Both the position numbers and the translations under genes were made by a program. Positions 34,931 through 44,977 of a stretch of DNA of 64,000 nucleotides are shown piece by piece (the stretch's first letter is position 1; each line of letters starts with the position of its first letter). The notes below the pieces were generated by a model that saw nothing but the letters and a program-made list of their open reading frames with translations, searched no databases and was not told the origin of the DNA. The DNA is from Phyllobacterium bourgognense. Its GTDB lineage: Bacteria > Pseudomonadota > Alphaproteobacteria > Rhizobiales > Rhizobiaceae. The DNA lies in assembly GCF_003337575.1 (NCBI RefSeq), contig NZ_QPJM01000006.1:186001-250000 (forward strand), read 5' to 3'.

Positions 34931-36034
34931 ATGCGCTTATCGTTGATCTCTGGCGTGGCGTTGGCCGCTGTTATGGCGATGACGTCGTTTGCCAAAGCCG
35001 ACATCGTCGTCGGAATTATCGCACCTGTAACCGGCCCCGTCGCGGCTTATGGCTTGCAGGTAAAGAACGGCGTCGAGAGTGCTGCCGAAGCCATCAACGC
35101 GGCAGGCGGCATCAAGGGCGAAAAGATCGTAACGAAGATCTTCGACGATGCCGGCGAACCCAAGCAGGGTGTATCGGTTGCCAACCAGGTCGTTGGGGAG
35201 GGCATCAAGTTCGTCGTGGGCCCAGTGACATCCGGCGTTGCGATGCCCGTATCGGATGTTCTGGCCGAAAACGGTATCGTCATGGTCACGCCTACGGCCA
35301 CCACTCCCGATCTCACTACGCGCGGTCTCGAAACAGTGTTTCGCACCTGCGGCCGCGATGACCAGCAAGCCGATGTCGCCGGCAAGTACATGCTGGACAA
35401 GTTCAAGGACAAGCGCATCGCCATCGTCTACGACAAAACGCCGTACGGTACCGGTATCGCAAACGGCCTGAAGGCCGTACTCAACAAGGGCGGTGTTACG
35501 GAAGTCGTCTTCGAAGGTATCAATGCCGGCGAAAAGGACTACAGCGCGCTCATCACCCGCATCAAGTCTGAAAAAGCCGACGTGATCTACTTCGGCGGTT
35601 ATCATGCGGAGGGTGGTCTTATCGCCCGCCAGTTGAACGATCAGGGGATCAAGGCTCAGATCATCGGCCCCGATGGCTTGTCGAACACTGAATATTGGGC
35701 AATTGGCGGCGATGCAGCAGCGGGTACGCTGTTCACGAACAGTGCCGATCCAACCAAGAACCCCGCCGCGGCAAAGGTTGTGGAAGCACTTCAGGCCAAA
35801 AACATTCCGGCTGAAGCATTCACACTCAACGCGTATGCCGCATTGCAAGTGATCGCCGGAGGTATTGAAAAGGCTGGGTCTGCTGAACCATCCGAGGTTG
35901 CGGCAAAGATAAAGTCGGGTGAAGCGTTCCCGACGGTAGCCGGTGATCTCAGCTATTCCAGCACCGGAGATCTGAACACGCCTGCGTTCGTCTTCTACAA
36001 ATGGGAAGGCGGCAAGTCCACCCAGATCGACTGA
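34931..36034 (+). CDS. Branched-chain amino-acid ABC transporter substrate-binding protein (LivK/BraC type)
   Basis: A periplasmic binding protein of 367 residues. It has a signal peptide (about 1-23, [23 protein letters not shown]) and a type I periplasmic fold with the family blocks [27 protein letters not shown] and [19 protein letters not shown] strong AGGAGG site precedes the ATG. No permease or ATPase gene of the liv system is adjacent, so it must work with components encoded elsewhere. A strong GC hairpin follows the stop. Confidence 0.93.
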   Translation: MRLSLISGVALAAVMAMTSFAKADIVVGIIAPVTGPVAAYGLQVKNGVESAAEAINAAGGIKGEKIVTKIFDDAGEPKQGVSVANQVVGEGIKFVVGPVTSGVAMPVSDVLAENGIVMVTPTATTPDLTTRGLETVFRTCGRDDQQADVAGKYMLDKFKDKRIAIVYDKTPYGTGIANGLKAVLNKGGVTEVVFEGINAGEKDYSALITRIKSEKADVIYFGGYHAEGGLIARQLNDQGIKAQIIGPDGLSNTEYWAIGGDAAAGTLFTNSADPTKNPAAAKVVEALQAKNIPAEAFTLNAYAALQVIAGGIEKAGSAEPSEVAAKIKSGEAFPTVAGDLSYSSTGDLNTPAFVFYKWEGGKSTQID

Positions 36035-36056
36035 CCAGAACAGTTGATGGCAAATT

Positions 36057-36082
36057 CGCCGGCCGGGTCGGCCGGCGGTTTA
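36057..36082 (+). terminator. Terminator between the binding-protein gene and trmL
   Basis: CGCCGGCC (36057-36064) and GGCCGGCG (36070-36077) form a perfect 8-bp stem with a 5-nt loop, followed by GTTTATTA. The T-rich tail runs into the trmL stop codon (TTA on this strand at 36083-36085), so the hairpin serves both convergent genes or at least separates them. Confidence 0.65.
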
Positions 36083-36574
36083 TTAGCGAAGCAAAGAAAA
36101 TTGTCGTTGCGCTTCGGCCGTTGCGATCGCTGCGGAGAGCGCCAGATTGAGCGAGCGGGCGCCAGACACCATTGGAATGATGAGTCTGGCGTCGGCAGCC
36201 TGGTGAACCTCATTGGGAACACCGGCAGATTCACGGCCAAACATTAGAATATCACCCGGTGTGAAACGAAAACGAGTATAAGGCTCAGCCGCCTTGGTCG
36301 AAAAAAGCAGAACCCGGCGTTTTTTACGAAGCCGCCATTCCTGAAACTGTGTCCAATCGGGATGACGTGTCAGGGCAGCTTGTTCGAGGTAGTCCATTCC
36401 GGCGCGTTTCAGCGCACGATCGGAAATATCGAATCCGGCAGGCTCGATGATATCAACGGCGACGCCAAAACATGCTGCCATACGCAGAATAGTCCCAGCG
36501 TTACCAGGTATATCTGGTTGGTAGAGTGCAATGCGTAAGTCGGTGTATGCTTCGGTCAACGAGATGCCTTCCAT
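36083..36574 (-). CDS. trmL: tRNA (cytidine(34)-2'-O)-methyltransferase
   Basis: A SPOUT-class methyltransferase that modifies the wobble base of certain leucine tRNAs. At 163 residues it has the length and blocks of TrmL: LRIALYQPDIPGNAGTILRM, LKRAGMDYLE, LMFGRESAGVP and the knot-forming C-terminus RLIIPMVSGARSLNLA. About ten residues precede the usual start of the family (RIALY), and the ATG at 36574 has no clear ribosome binding site, but no other start is available nearby. It is divergent from the ABC transporter gene. Confidence 0.92.
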   Translation of the reverse strand: MEGISLTEAYTDLRIALYQPDIPGNAGTILRMAACFGVAVDIIEPAGFDISDRALKRAGMDYLEQAALTRHPDWTQFQEWRLRKKRRVLLFSTKAAEPYTRFRFTPGDILMFGRESAGVPNEVHQAADARLIIPMVSGARSLNLALSAAIATAEAQRQFSLLR

Positions 36575-36610
36575 GAGTCGGCGTAGAATGACGATGAATG
36601 AGGTTTAACA

Positions 36611-38458
36611 ATGTTTCGCTGGTTTGAAGAGAGGCTCGAACCATTTCCCGCGGCCGAACCTGCTGAGCCGCCGAAATCGCTCGTCGCGTTTTGCCTGCAT
36701 TATACCCAAGGCGCTTGGCCATGGATTGCCGTCATGGCTGTGTGCACAGCGCTGATTGCTGTGCTCGAAGTGTCCATGTTTGCTTTCATGGGTAATATCG
36801 TCGATTGGCTGTCCAATCATTCGCGCGAAACCTTCCTTTCCGATGAGGGGTGGAAGCTCGCGCTGATAGCCGGTGTCGTGTTGATCGTCATGCCCGGCAT
36901 CGTATTGGTGGATTCGCTCATCATCCATCAGACCTTGCTCGGCAATTATCCCATGCGCATCCGCTGGATGGTGCATCGCTATCTCATTCGCCAATCGATG
37001 ACTTTCTTCCAGGACGAGTTTGCCGGGCGAGTTTCCACAAAGCTTATGCAGACCTCGCTTGCCGTGCGCGAAACGGTGATGAAGCTGCTTGACGTGCTAA
37101 ACTATGTCATCGTCTATTTCACCGGAACATTGATCATCGCGGCAGCAGCGGATTTGCGGCTGATGCTGCCCTTCCTTGTCTGGCTCGCTATTTATGTCGG
37201 ACTGCTTCGCTATTTCATTCCGAAAATCCGCGTCATTTCCGAGCGACAGGCTGATGCACGTTCGACGATGACCGGACGGATCGTCGACAGCTATACAAAT
37301 ATCGCCACGGTAAAGCTCTTCTCTCATTCGAAGCGCGAGGAGAGTTATGCACGCGAGGGATTGGAGAACTTTCTAAATACGGTCCACGGGCAGATGCGGC
37401 TGGTGACCAGTTTTCATTTCTCGCTTTATGCGATGAATTGCCTGCTGCTCTTCTCAGTAGGCGCGATTGCCATCTGGCTGTGGCTCGGATCGGCGATCTC
37501 CGTCGGCGCAGTCGCCGTGGGTATTGGTCTTGTGCTCCGCCTTAACGGCATGTCGCAGTGGATCATGTGGGAAATGTCAGCGTTGTTTGAAAATATCGGC
37601 ACTGTCGAAGACGGCATCACGTCCATTTCTCTGCCACGACTTGTACCCGATGTCCCCAACGCGCCGGAACTCGAAGTCACTGCAGGGGCGATAAGCTTCG
37701 ATTCGATCGGCTTCCACTACGGAAAAGGCGCAGGCATCATAGATCGTCTATCTCTGGATATACGTCCTGGCGAAAAGATCGGCCTTGTCGGACGATCCGG
37801 TGCCGGCAAGTCGACACTCGTCAATCTGCTGTTGCGATTTTACGATCTGGAAAGCGGCCGGATTCTTATCGACGGCCAAGATATATCCAAGGTGTCGCAA
37901 GACTCCCTACGTGCACAAATAGGGATGGTGACGCAGGACACATCACTTTTGCATCGCTCGGTTCGGGATAACGTTCTTTACGGTCGCCCCGATGCGTCGG
38001 AAGAGATGATGCTTCAGGCTGTGAAAAATGCCCAGGCCGATAGCTTTATCGAGGACCTATCGGATCCTAAAGGCCGGCGCGGTTTCGACGCCCATGTCGG
38101 CGAGCGCGGGGTCAAGCTTTCCGGCGGGCAGCGCCAGCGTATCGCCATTGCACGCGTGATGTTGAAAGATGCTCCTATTCTCATCATGGATGAAGCGACT
38201 TCGGCGCTCGATTCGGAAGTGGAAGCGGCGATACAGGACAACCTCTATCGGCTGATGCAAGGGAAGACGGTTATTGCCATCGCGCACCGGCTGTCGACCA
38301 TTGCGGCGCTCGACCGGCTTATCGTTTTGGACAAGGGACAAATTGTCGAAAGCGGCAGTCATGAACAGCTGATTGCGGCCAACCGTATCTACGCCGGATT
38401 GTGGGCACGTCAATCAGGCGGTTTCCTTGGGCTCGACGATCAGGAAGCTGCGGAATAA
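36611..38458 (+). CDS. ABC half-transporter (membrane domain fused to ATPase)
   Basis: A 615-residue exporter-type ABC protein. The six-helix membrane domain covers about residues 45-330 and the nucleotide-binding domain about 355-600. Walker A (GRSGAGKST) lies near 394, the signature LSGGQRQR near 503 and Walker B (ILIMDEATSALD) after it. It should dimerise and export a lipid, peptide or drug; the substrate is not predictable. It lies between trmL (divergent) and petABC. The 289-nt gap to petA makes cotranscription uncertain. Confidence 0.93.
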   Translation: MFRWFEERLEPFPAAEPAEPPKSLVAFCLHYTQGAWPWIAVMAVCTALIAVLEVSMFAFMGNIVDWLSNHSRETFLSDEGWKLALIAGVVLIVMPGIVLVDSLIIHQTLLGNYPMRIRWMVHRYLIRQSMTFFQDEFAGRVSTKLMQTSLAVRETVMKLLDVLNYVIVYFTGTLIIAAAADLRLMLPFLVWLAIYVGLLRYFIPKIRVISERQADARSTMTGRIVDSYTNIATVKLFSHSKREESYAREGLENFLNTVHGQMRLVTSFHFSLYAMNCLLLFSVGAIAIWLWLGSAISVGAVAVGIGLVLRLNGMSQWIMWEMSALFENIGTVEDGITSISLPRLVPDVPNAPELEVTAGAISFDSIGFHYGKGAGIIDRLSLDIRPGEKIGLVGRSGAGKSTLVNLLLRFYDLESGRILIDGQDISKVSQDSLRAQIGMVTQDTSLLHRSVRDNVLYGRPDASEEMMLQAVKNAQADSFIEDLSDPKGRRGFDAHVGERGVKLSGGQRQRIAIARVMLKDAPILIMDEATSALDSEVEAAIQDNLYRLMQGKTVIAIAHRLSTIAALDRLIVLDKGQIVESGSHEQLIAANRIYAGLWARQSGGFLGLDDQEAAE

Positions 38459-38747
38459 TGCGATCGAAGATAGAATCGGCCAAGGTGATCTCATCGTAGC
38501 CGGCAGCATTTCTGCCGGGCTTGAACGAGGCAATCAGGAGTCTTTGCAGGGTATGAATGGGATCAAGGTCTATCCCTGCGACATCCTGCCCTTGTGACGC
38601 TGTCTCACTGGACAAGCTCAAGCGACATGCTTAGAAACCACGCCATATGTTGGGGATTCCTCATGGCTCAGCTCTTGGGCCAGTCTTCTATTGTGCTGAC
38701 GATGTGGACTCTCCCGCTGCGTTGTTATTCGGAAAGGAACAGGCCCC

Positions 38748-39311
38748 GTGAGCGCACACGATACGACCGAGCCGACACGGCGTGACTTCCTCTATATTGC
38801 GACAGGTATGGCCGGTGTGGTCGGAGCGGGCGCCTTTGCTTGGCCCTTCATTGATCAGATGAGACCGGACGCATCAACGCTGGCAGTCTCGTCCATCGAA
38901 GTTGACGTTTCAGCTGTTCAGCCAGGCATGTCTTTGACTGTCAAATGGCGTGGCAAGCCGGTCTTCATTCGCAACCGGACGCCGCAGGAAATCGCCGATT
39001 CAAAAAACACCCAGTTGAGCCAGCTGAAGGATCCGATTGCGCGCAACGCCAATCTGCCAAGCGATGCGCAGGCAACGGATGCGGACCGTGCCGCTGCCAA
39101 GGACAAGGAAAACTGGCTGGTAATGATCGGTGTTTGCACCCACCTCGGTTGCATCCCGCTTGGTCAGCAGGGCGATTTCGGCGGCTGGTTCTGCCCTTGC
39201 CATGGTTCGGTATACGATACCGCCGGACGCATTCGTTCGGGCCCGGCGCCGGAAAATCTACCAGTCCCGCCACTTACTTTCACTTCCGACACCGTCATCA
39301 AGATCGGCTAA
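38748..39311 (+). CDS. petA: Ubiquinol-cytochrome c reductase Rieske iron-sulfur subunit
   Basis: The Rieske subunit of the cytochrome bc1 complex. A twin-arginine signal-anchor is at the N-terminus ([19 protein letters not shown]), followed by the 2Fe-2S motifs CTHLGC (about residues 129-134) and CPCHGS (about 149-154), the latter ending in the usual [10 protein letters not shown]. The start is GTG at 38748 after GGAAAGGAAC; no suitable ATG precedes the Tat motif. It is the first gene of the petABC operon (21 nt to petB). Confidence 0.97.
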   Translation: MSAHDTTEPTRRDFLYIATGMAGVVGAGAFAWPFIDQMRPDASTLAVSSIEVDVSAVQPGMSLTVKWRGKPVFIRNRTPQEIADSKNTQLSQLKDPIARNANLPSDAQATDADRAAAKDKENWLVMIGVCTHLGCIPLGQQGDFGGWFCPCHGSVYDTAGRIRSGPAPENLPVPPLTFTSDTVIKIG

Positions 39312-39332
39312 GGTTCCACGGGGAGACACGAC

Positions 39333-40628
39333 ATGAGCGGTGGACATTCATCCTATACGCCGAGCACTGGCATCGAGAAATGGATCGACGCGCGACTACC
39401 ATTGCCGCGTTTGGTCTATGATTCTTTCGTCGCCTATCCGGTGCCACGCAATCTGAACTATGCCTATGCATTCGGCGGCATATTGGCGATCATGCTGGTC
39501 TCGCAAATCTTGACCGGAGTTGTTCTGGCAATGCACTACGCCGCCGACACGGGCCTCGCCTTCAACTCCGTTGAAAAGATCATGCGCGACGTCAATTCCG
39601 GTTGGCTCCTGCGCTATCTACACTCCAACGGCGCATCGATGTTCTTCCTCGCTGTCTACGTGCATATATTCCGCGGGCTTTACTACGGCTCCTACAAAGC
39701 GCCGCGCGAGCTTCTGTGGATTCTCGGCGTAATCATTCTTCTCTTAATGATGGCGACCGCCTTCATGGGATACGTGTTGCCATGGGGACAGATGTCCTTC
39801 TGGGGTGCTACCGTTATTACGGGCTTCTTCACGGCATTCCCCATCATTGGCGATCCGATCCAGCAGTTGTTGCTCGGTGGTTTTGCCGTCGATAATCCCA
39901 CGCTCAATCGGTTCTTCTCACTGCACTATCTCTTGCCGTTCATGATTGCGGGCGTCGTCGTTCTGCATGTTTGGGCATTGCATGTTGCCGGACAAACGAA
40001 TCCGACCGGCATCGAAGTCAAATCGAAGACAGATACAGTTGCCTTCACCCCCTATGCGACGGTCAAGGATGCATTCGGACTGGTGTTGTTCCTGATCCTT
40101 TTCGCGTATTTCGTCTTCTATCTGCCGAATTTTATGGGTCACCCGGACAACTACATTCAGGCCGACTCATTGAAGACACCGGCCCACATCGTTCCGGAAT
40201 GGTACTTCCTGCCATTCTACGCCATGCTGCGTGCCATTACCTTCAATATTGGACCGATCAATTCCAAGCTCGGTGGCGTCCTGACCATGTTCGGCTCGAT
40301 CGCCATCCTGTTCGTCGTACCCTGGCTCGACACATCGAAGGTTCGTTCGGCTGTCTACCGTCCTTGGTACAAGCTCTTCTTTTGGTTGTTCATTGCCAAC
40401 GCAATCATGCTTGGCTGGCTCGGATCTCGCCCGGCTGAAGGCTTGTACACGCTGTTTTCGCAGTTCGGAACGGCTTATTACTTCGGCTTCTTCATCGTTA
40501 TCATGCCCTTGCTTGGCCTGATCGAGACGCCGCGTCGGTTGCCGAATTCGATTACCGAAGCCGTGCTGGCGAAAACCAGTGGTGGCCAGCCGGCTGGTGT
40601 CGCTGCCGCTCCGGAAACCAGGGCTTGA
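39333..40628 (+). CDS. petB: Cytochrome b of the bc1 complex
   Basis: A 431-residue integral membrane subunit carrying haems bL and bH. Eight transmembrane segments are recognisable, together with the conserved [12 protein letters not shown] start region, the bis-His haem ligands in helices B and D (for example [15 protein letters not shown] and [20 protein letters not shown]) and the Qo-site PEWY motif. The length matches the undivided (mitochondrial-like) bacterial form. The gene lies between petA and petC, with spacers of about 20 nt. Confidence 0.98.
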   Translation: MSGGHSSYTPSTGIEKWIDARLPLPRLVYDSFVAYPVPRNLNYAYAFGGILAIMLVSQILTGVVLAMHYAADTGLAFNSVEKIMRDVNSGWLLRYLHSNGASMFFLAVYVHIFRGLYYGSYKAPRELLWILGVIILLLMMATAFMGYVLPWGQMSFWGATVITGFFTAFPIIGDPIQQLLLGGFAVDNPTLNRFFSLHYLLPFMIAGVVVLHVWALHVAGQTNPTGIEVKSKTDTVAFTPYATVKDAFGLVLFLILFAYFVFYLPNFMGHPDNYIQADSLKTPAHIVPEWYFLPFYAMLRAITFNIGPINSKLGGVLTMFGSIAILFVVPWLDTSKVRSAVYRPWYKLFFWLFIANAIMLGWLGSRPAEGLYTLFSQFGTAYYFGFFIVIMPLLGLIETPRRLPNSITEAVLAKTSGGQPAGVAAAPETRA

Positions 40629-40648
40629 GAATCGTGAAGGGCTCAAAC

Positions 40649-41512
40649 ATGAAAAAAATCGTCCTTGGTCTCGCAGCTGCCGGTCTTGGTACCATGCTTG
40701 CATTCGGCACCGCCAATGCCGCCGAAGAAGCCCACAATGCGGCTGAACCAACGCACTTCCCGATCAAGGAGCCAGCTGAGGTGAACTGGTCCTTTGCTGG
40801 TCCGTTCGGTCACTATGACAAGCAGCAGTTGCAGCGCGGCCTGAAGATCTACAAGGAAGTGTGCTCAGCTTGCCATTCCATGCACCTGGTTGCTTTCCGC
40901 TCGCTGGAAGAACTGGGTTATACGGAAGCACAGGTAAAGGCGTTTGCCGCGGAATACGAAGTGCAGGATGGCCCTAATGCCGAAGGTGAGATGTTCACCC
41001 GCAAGGCATTGCCCTCCGATTACTTCCCGTCACCTTTTCCTAATGCTCAGGCTGCCGCTGCTGCCAATAATGGTGCTGCGCCACCCGATTTCTCGTTGAT
41101 TGCCAAGGCGCGTGCGGTAGAACGCGGTTTCCCGCGCTTCGTGTTCGATATCGCTACACAGTATCAGGAAGGTGGTCCGGATTACATTCACGCCCTGCTT
41201 ACCGGCTATGGTGAAACGCCGCCGGAAGGTATGCAGATACCCGAGGGCACGCACTACAATCCCCACTTTATCTCCGCGAAGTCGCTTGCGATGGCACAGC
41301 CGCTGCAGGATGGCCAGGTGACCTATGATGATGGCGCACCGCAGACCCTGTCTCAATATTCACAGGATATTGCAGCCTTCCTGATGTGGGCTGCAGAACC
41401 GCATTTGGAAGAGCGCAAGAAGACCGGTTTCCGCGTTATGGTCTTCCTCGTTCTCTTCGCCGGTCTGGTCTACGTGGCGAAACGCAGGATTTGGGCTGAC
41501 GTCGAACATTGA
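40649..41512 (+). CDS. petC: Cytochrome c1
   Basis: The third bc1 subunit, 287 residues. A signal peptide is at about 1-24 (MKKIVLGLAAAGLGTMLAF), the haem-binding motif CSACH near residue 72, and the distal Met ligand probably in the C-terminal third. One membrane anchor is near the C-terminus (RVMVFLVLFAGLVYVAKRR). The ATG at 40649 follows AAGGG; the frame opens earlier at a TTG, but only 40649 begins a normal signal peptide. A terminator follows. Confidence 0.97.
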   Translation: MKKIVLGLAAAGLGTMLAFGTANAAEEAHNAAEPTHFPIKEPAEVNWSFAGPFGHYDKQQLQRGLKIYKEVCSACHSMHLVAFRSLEELGYTEAQVKAFAAEYEVQDGPNAEGEMFTRKALPSDYFPSPFPNAQAAAAANNGAAPPDFSLIAKARAVERGFPRFVFDIATQYQEGGPDYIHALLTGYGETPPEGMQIPEGTHYNPHFISAKSLAMAQPLQDGQVTYDDGAPQTLSQYSQDIAAFLMWAAEPHLEERKKTGFRVMVFLVLFAGLVYVAKRRIWADVEH

Positions 41513-41533
41513 GCGATGGTATAATGGATTCTG

Positions 41534-41560
41534 AAAGGGCGCGCTGCGCCCTTTTCTTTT
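41534..41560 (+). terminator. Rho-independent terminator of petABC
   Basis: AAAGGGCGC (41534-41542) pairs perfectly with GCGCCCTTT (41546-41554) with a 3-nt loop, followed by TCTTTT. It starts 22 nt after petC. Confidence 0.85.
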
Positions 41561-41611
41561 GAGTGCAGGTCAGTAGAGTCTGCACGCTGCGGACAGCGCG
41601 AGGAATACACG

Positions 41612-42157
41612 ATGGATTCAACACTGAAGCAGACGCTGGTCGAGGCCATCCGCAGCATTCCTGACTATCCGAAGCCCGGGGTGATGTTCCGCGATATCAC
41701 CACATTGCTTGGTAATGCGCGTGCGTTCCGGCGAGCTGTGGATGAACTCGTCCATCCCTACGCCGGTGGCAAGGTCGACCAGGTGGCCGGCATCGAGGCG
41801 CGGGGCTTCATTATCGGCGGCGCGATGGCACACCAGCTTTCTTCCGGCTTCGTGACCATTCGCAAGAAGGGTAAGCTGCCGCACGACACAGTACGTATCG
41901 CCTATAGCCTCGAATATGGCGTCGACGAGATGGAAATGCATCGCGACGCGATCGTGCCGGGTGATAAGGTCATACTCGTTGATGATTTGATCGCCACCGG
42001 GGGCACCGCTGAAGCCGCTGTGAAGCTATTGCAGCAAATGGGCGCTGATATTCTCAGCGCCTGTTTCATCATCGATTTGCCGGATCTCGGCGGGCGCAGG
42101 AAGCTCGAAGCTCTTGGCGTCAACGTCAGGACATTGATCGCCTTCGAAGGGCACTGA
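41612..42157 (+). CDS. apt: Adenine phosphoribosyltransferase
   Basis: A purine-salvage enzyme that makes AMP from adenine and PRPP. At 181 residues it is full length, with the PRPP-binding motif [14 protein letters not shown] at about residues 119-132 and the N-terminal [14 protein letters not shown] that closes over adenine. It is single and follows the petABC terminator. Its stop is 2 nt from the end of the convergent MaoC gene. Confidence 0.97.
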   Translation: MDSTLKQTLVEAIRSIPDYPKPGVMFRDITTLLGNARAFRRAVDELVHPYAGGKVDQVAGIEARGFIIGGAMAHQLSSGFVTIRKKGKLPHDTVRIAYSLEYGVDEMEMHRDAIVPGDKVILVDDLIATGGTAEAAVKLLQQMGADILSACFIIDLPDLGGRRKLEALGVNVRTLIAFEGH

Positions 42158-42159
42158 AG

Positions 42160-42630
42160 CTATTCAGGCAGGGCTATGAGCGCAGCGCTGTCGAATTCGA
42201 GTACTTTATCGCCCGCCTGGTTATAGGCGGCGGACGACATCTGCATCATCGACCAGCCGGGACGCGATTTCAGAGCGCGAATACTGTTGATTGTTCGTGT
42301 GAAGCGGATCGTATCTCCGGCATAGACCGGCCGCAGCCATTTAAGATTTTCAAGGCCAGGCGAGGGGCCGAATTGTGGGGGCTGTTCGCCGCGCGCGATT
42401 GCCGATTTAACCTCGCTCATGATGTCCTTGACGTTCAACCGCATCCAAACGGCGGTGGTATGCCAACCAGAAGCGCAGAGCCCGCCAAAGTTGCTTTTCT
42501 TGGCAGCTTCCGGATCAACGTGGAAACGCTGGGGATCATACTTGGCCGCGAATGAAATGATTTCATCCGCCTCGAACGTATAAGTCCCTAGGTCGCGTTC
42601 GACGCCTGCCAACTGTGCTATCCTGTTCAT
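42160..42630 (-). CDS. MaoC family (hotdog-fold) dehydratase, second of a tandem pair
   Basis: 156 residues from the ATG at 42630 (MNRIAQLAGVERD), which overlaps the stop of the upstream paralogue by 4 nt. The longer frame to 42816 lies inside that paralogue and is spurious. The R-hydratase-like motif with catalytic Asp/His is YDPQRFHVDPEAA, with SGWHTTAVWMRL following. It probably hydrates an enoyl-CoA or enoyl-ACP as a heterodimer with the upstream MaoC protein. The specific pathway is unknown. Confidence 0.85.
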   Translation of the reverse strand: MNRIAQLAGVERDLGTYTFEADEIISFAAKYDPQRFHVDPEAAKKSNFGGLCASGWHTTAVWMRLNVKDIMSEVKSAIARGEQPPQFGPSPGLENLKWLRPVYAGDTIRFTRTINSIRALKSRPGWSMMQMSSAAYNQAGDKVLEFDSAALIALPE

Positions 42631-43094
42631 TTGGCCGGCTCCCTTAGAGAGAACATTGCGGTATGTTCCAGCTCGCAAACAACCAGACCATCCTGGTTGA
42701 AGACCGAATGGTGTAGCTTGACGAAGCCTAAAGAGGGCTTCGAATTCGATACGCGCCGGTCGAGAATGGTAGTCTTTCCAGTTAGTGTGTCGCCAGCTAG
42801 AACCGGCTGCGTCCACTTCACATAGTCAATTCCTGGAGCGCCTTGCGAGGTGGAATCGAGAAGATACGCGTCGCAAAGCATACGCATGAACATCGAGACC
42901 GTATGCCAGCCCGACGCAGCCAAGCCCCCAAGGATGCTCGCCTTGCCTGCCGCCTCGTCGAGATGAAAAGGCTGCGGGTCGAACTGGCTGGCGAATTCGA
43001 TAATTTCCTCTGCCGTTACGATTTTTGATCCGAGTGGCCATTCGCTGCCAATCGTGAAATCCTCATATGCGTATCGCGGAGAGTATTCGCTCAT
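42627..43094 (-). CDS. MaoC family (hotdog-fold) dehydratase, first of a tandem pair
   Basis: A 155-residue hotdog protein similar to the next gene. The catalytic motif is FDPQPFHLDEAAG, with SGWHTVSMFMRM after it. The pair is translationally coupled (4-nt overlap), which fits heterodimeric hydratases made of two MaoC-like chains. The start lies 14 nt after the ychF stop, placing both at the end of the rplY-pth-ychF transcript. Confidence 0.87.
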   Translation of the reverse strand: MSEYSPRYAYEDFTIGSEWPLGSKIVTAEEIIEFASQFDPQPFHLDEAAGKASILGGLAASGWHTVSMFMRMLCDAYLLDSTSQGAPGIDYVKWTQPVLAGDTLTGKTTILDRRVSNSKPSLGFVKLHHSVFNQDGLVVCELEHTAMFSLREPAK

Positions 43095-43108
43095 CTTCTG
43101 CCTGAAGT

Positions 43109-44212
43109 TTACGTGTTGAACCTGAACAGCATGATGTCGCCATCCTGCACGATATACTCCTTGCCTTCATCGCGCGCCTTGCCGGCTTCCTTTGCCGGCA
43201 CCTCGCCACCGAGGGAAACGAAATCATTATAGGCGATCGTCTGGGCACGAATGAAGCCCCGTTCGAAATCCGTATGGATGACACCGGCCGCTTGCGGTGC
43301 TTTCGAGCCGCGGTGAACCGTCCATGCGCGGGCTTCCTTCGGCCCAACCGTGAAATAGGTGATGAGGTGAAGGAGTTTGTAGCCGGCCTGTATGAGACGG
43401 TCGAGGCCCGGCTCATCAAGATTCATGGCGTCGAGATATTCCTTCGCTTCCTCCTCCGGCAATTGCGCTACTTCCGCTTCGATGGCTGCAGAAATAGTAA
43501 CTGTTTCAGCGCCTTGGCCCGTAGCCATCTCCTCGACGGCTTCCGTATACTCATTGCCTGTGGCTGCATCTTCTTCGCCAACATTGCAGACATAGAGCAC
43601 TGGCTTTGATGTCAGGAGGTTCAATCCTTGAAGGATGATCAGGTCTTCTGAGGCAATACCATTCAACATGAAGCGAACCGGCTGGCCTTCTTGCAAGAGC
43701 GCCAGTGCCTGCTCCATGACGGGCAGAACGGTCAGTGCCTCCTTGTCCTTGCTGCTCGCTCGCTTGCGGAACTGAAGGATACGACGCTCAAGGCTTTCGA
43801 GGTCCGAAAGCATCAGCTCTGTCTCAACCGTCTCGGCATCGGACACAGGGTCGATGCGTCCCTCAACGTGGGTGATATCGTCGTCCTCGAAACAGCGCAG
43901 CACATGGACGATTGCGTCGACTTCGCGAATATTGGCCAAGAACTGGTTACCGAGACCCTCGCCCTTCGACGCACCACGCACGAGGCCAGCAATGTCAACG
44001 AAGCTGATGCGAGTCGGCACGATATTTGCCGATTTACCGATCTTGGCGATTGCCTGCAGGCGCGGATCGGGTACCGCAACTTCGCCCGTGTTGGGCTCGA
44101 TCGTGCAGAACGGATAGTTCGCAGCCTGGGCAGCTGCTGTCTTGGTCAGCGCGTTGAAAAGTGTCGACTTGCCGACATTAGGCAGACCAACAATGCCGCA
44201 TTTGAAACCCAT
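43109..44212 (-). CDS. ychF: Ribosome-associated ATPase YchF
   Basis: A 367-residue Obg-family P-loop protein that binds ATP rather than GTP (orthologue of OLA1). The G1 loop is [14 protein letters not shown] at about residues 9-22 and the G3 region [17 protein letters not shown]. The specificity loop has NVGEED in place of NKxD, the feature that changes nucleotide preference. A coiled coil and C-terminal TGS domain follow. It acts on ribosomes and in stress responses. The gene is 12 nt downstream of pth, the usual pairing across bacteria. Confidence 0.96.
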   Translation of the reverse strand: MGFKCGIVGLPNVGKSTLFNALTKTAAAQAANYPFCTIEPNTGEVAVPDPRLQAIAKIGKSANIVPTRISFVDIAGLVRGASKGEGLGNQFLANIREVDAIVHVLRCFEDDDITHVEGRIDPVSDAETVETELMLSDLESLERRILQFRKRASSKDKEALTVLPVMEQALALLQEGQPVRFMLNGIASEDLIILQGLNLLTSKPVLYVCNVGEEDAATGNEYTEAVEEMATGQGAETVTISAAIEAEVAQLPEEEAKEYLDAMNLDEPGLDRLIQAGYKLLHLITYFTVGPKEARAWTVHRGSKAPQAAGVIHTDFERGFIRAQTIAYNDFVSLGGEVPAKEAGKARDEGKEYIVQDGDIMLFRFNT

Positions 44213-44224
44213 AATTCGCTATCC

Positions 44225-44950
44225 TTATTCTTTCTTGCCGAAGAGCTTGTTCAGCATATCCGCCATGGGGCCAGATTTTGGAATGTTCACAGCAGGCTTT
44301 TGCTGGCGAGCTTGCCGGATATGACTTTGGCCGACGGATTTTGCAATCGGCTTTTCTCCAGTTTCCCGCTCAATCTTGCTACCTCCGCCAAGAGCCAGAG
44401 AAACGCGGTTCATAAAACCGGCATCGTCCTTTTTGGCGAGTAAACCAGCATTCGTAGCAATCGCATCGAGCAATGGTTTGACCCATTCACCGTCTGCCTT
44501 GGCAAAGTTGCCGAGCACATGATTGCTAACCATTTCTTTAACGCCGGGATGACCAATACCGAGGCGCACGCGGCGATAATCCTTGCCACAGTGTGCATCG
44601 ATGGATTTGATGCCATTGTGACCACCTGAGCCGCCACCGGTCTTCACACGTACTTTGCCGGCGGCCAGATCAAGCTCGTCGTAGATGACGACGAGATCGC
44701 TTAAAGCCAGTTTGTAGAAACGCATCGCTTCGCCAATGGCTTGGCCGGACAAGTTCATGAATGTCTGGGGTTTGATCAGGATAGTCTTTTCGCCTTCGAT
44801 GATGCCATCGGCGATGAGCGCCTGAAACTTCTTGGTCCAAGGAGAAAAACCATGGCGGCGGTGTATTTCATCCGCCGCCATAAAACCAATGTTGTGCCGG
44901 TTGGCAGCATATTGGGAGCCCGGATTGCCAAGACCTGCGATGAGCAGCAC
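44225..44950 (-). CDS. pth: Peptidyl-tRNA hydrolase
   Basis: It releases peptides from peptidyl-tRNA. The GTG at 44950 gives the standard N-terminus [20 protein letters not shown] with the catalytic His near residue 20. A TTG 15 nt upstream is a weaker alternative. The core ends near residue 190 and is followed by a Lys/Gln/Pro-rich tail of about 50 residues absent from the E. coli enzyme. The gene sits between rplY (27 nt upstream) and ychF (12 nt downstream), a conserved translation operon. Confidence 0.95.
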   Translation of the reverse strand: MLLIAGLGNPGSQYAANRHNIGFMAADEIHRRHGFSPWTKKFQALIADGIIEGEKTILIKPQTFMNLSGQAIGEAMRFYKLALSDLVVIYDELDLAAGKVRVKTGGGSGGHNGIKSIDAHCGKDYRRVRLGIGHPGVKEMVSNHVLGNFAKADGEWVKPLLDAIATNAGLLAKKDDAGFMNRVSLALGGGSKIERETGEKPIAKSVGQSHIRQARQQKPAVNIPKSGPMADMLNKLFGKKE

Positions 44951-44977
44951 GTGCCTAGCTCCCAATAAACAAGACGA

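Noticed and set aside
38319-38621. Overlapping short frames on both strands between the ABC transporter and petA
   Set aside because: They partly overlap the transporter gene and show no ribosome binding site or protein features. A CCGGCAG/CTGCCGG hairpin (38500-38518) is present but has no T-run, so I did not call a terminator.
43691-44443. A 250-codon + strand frame antisense to ychF and pth
   Set aside because: Both covered genes are certain from their motifs; the antisense product has no coherent features.
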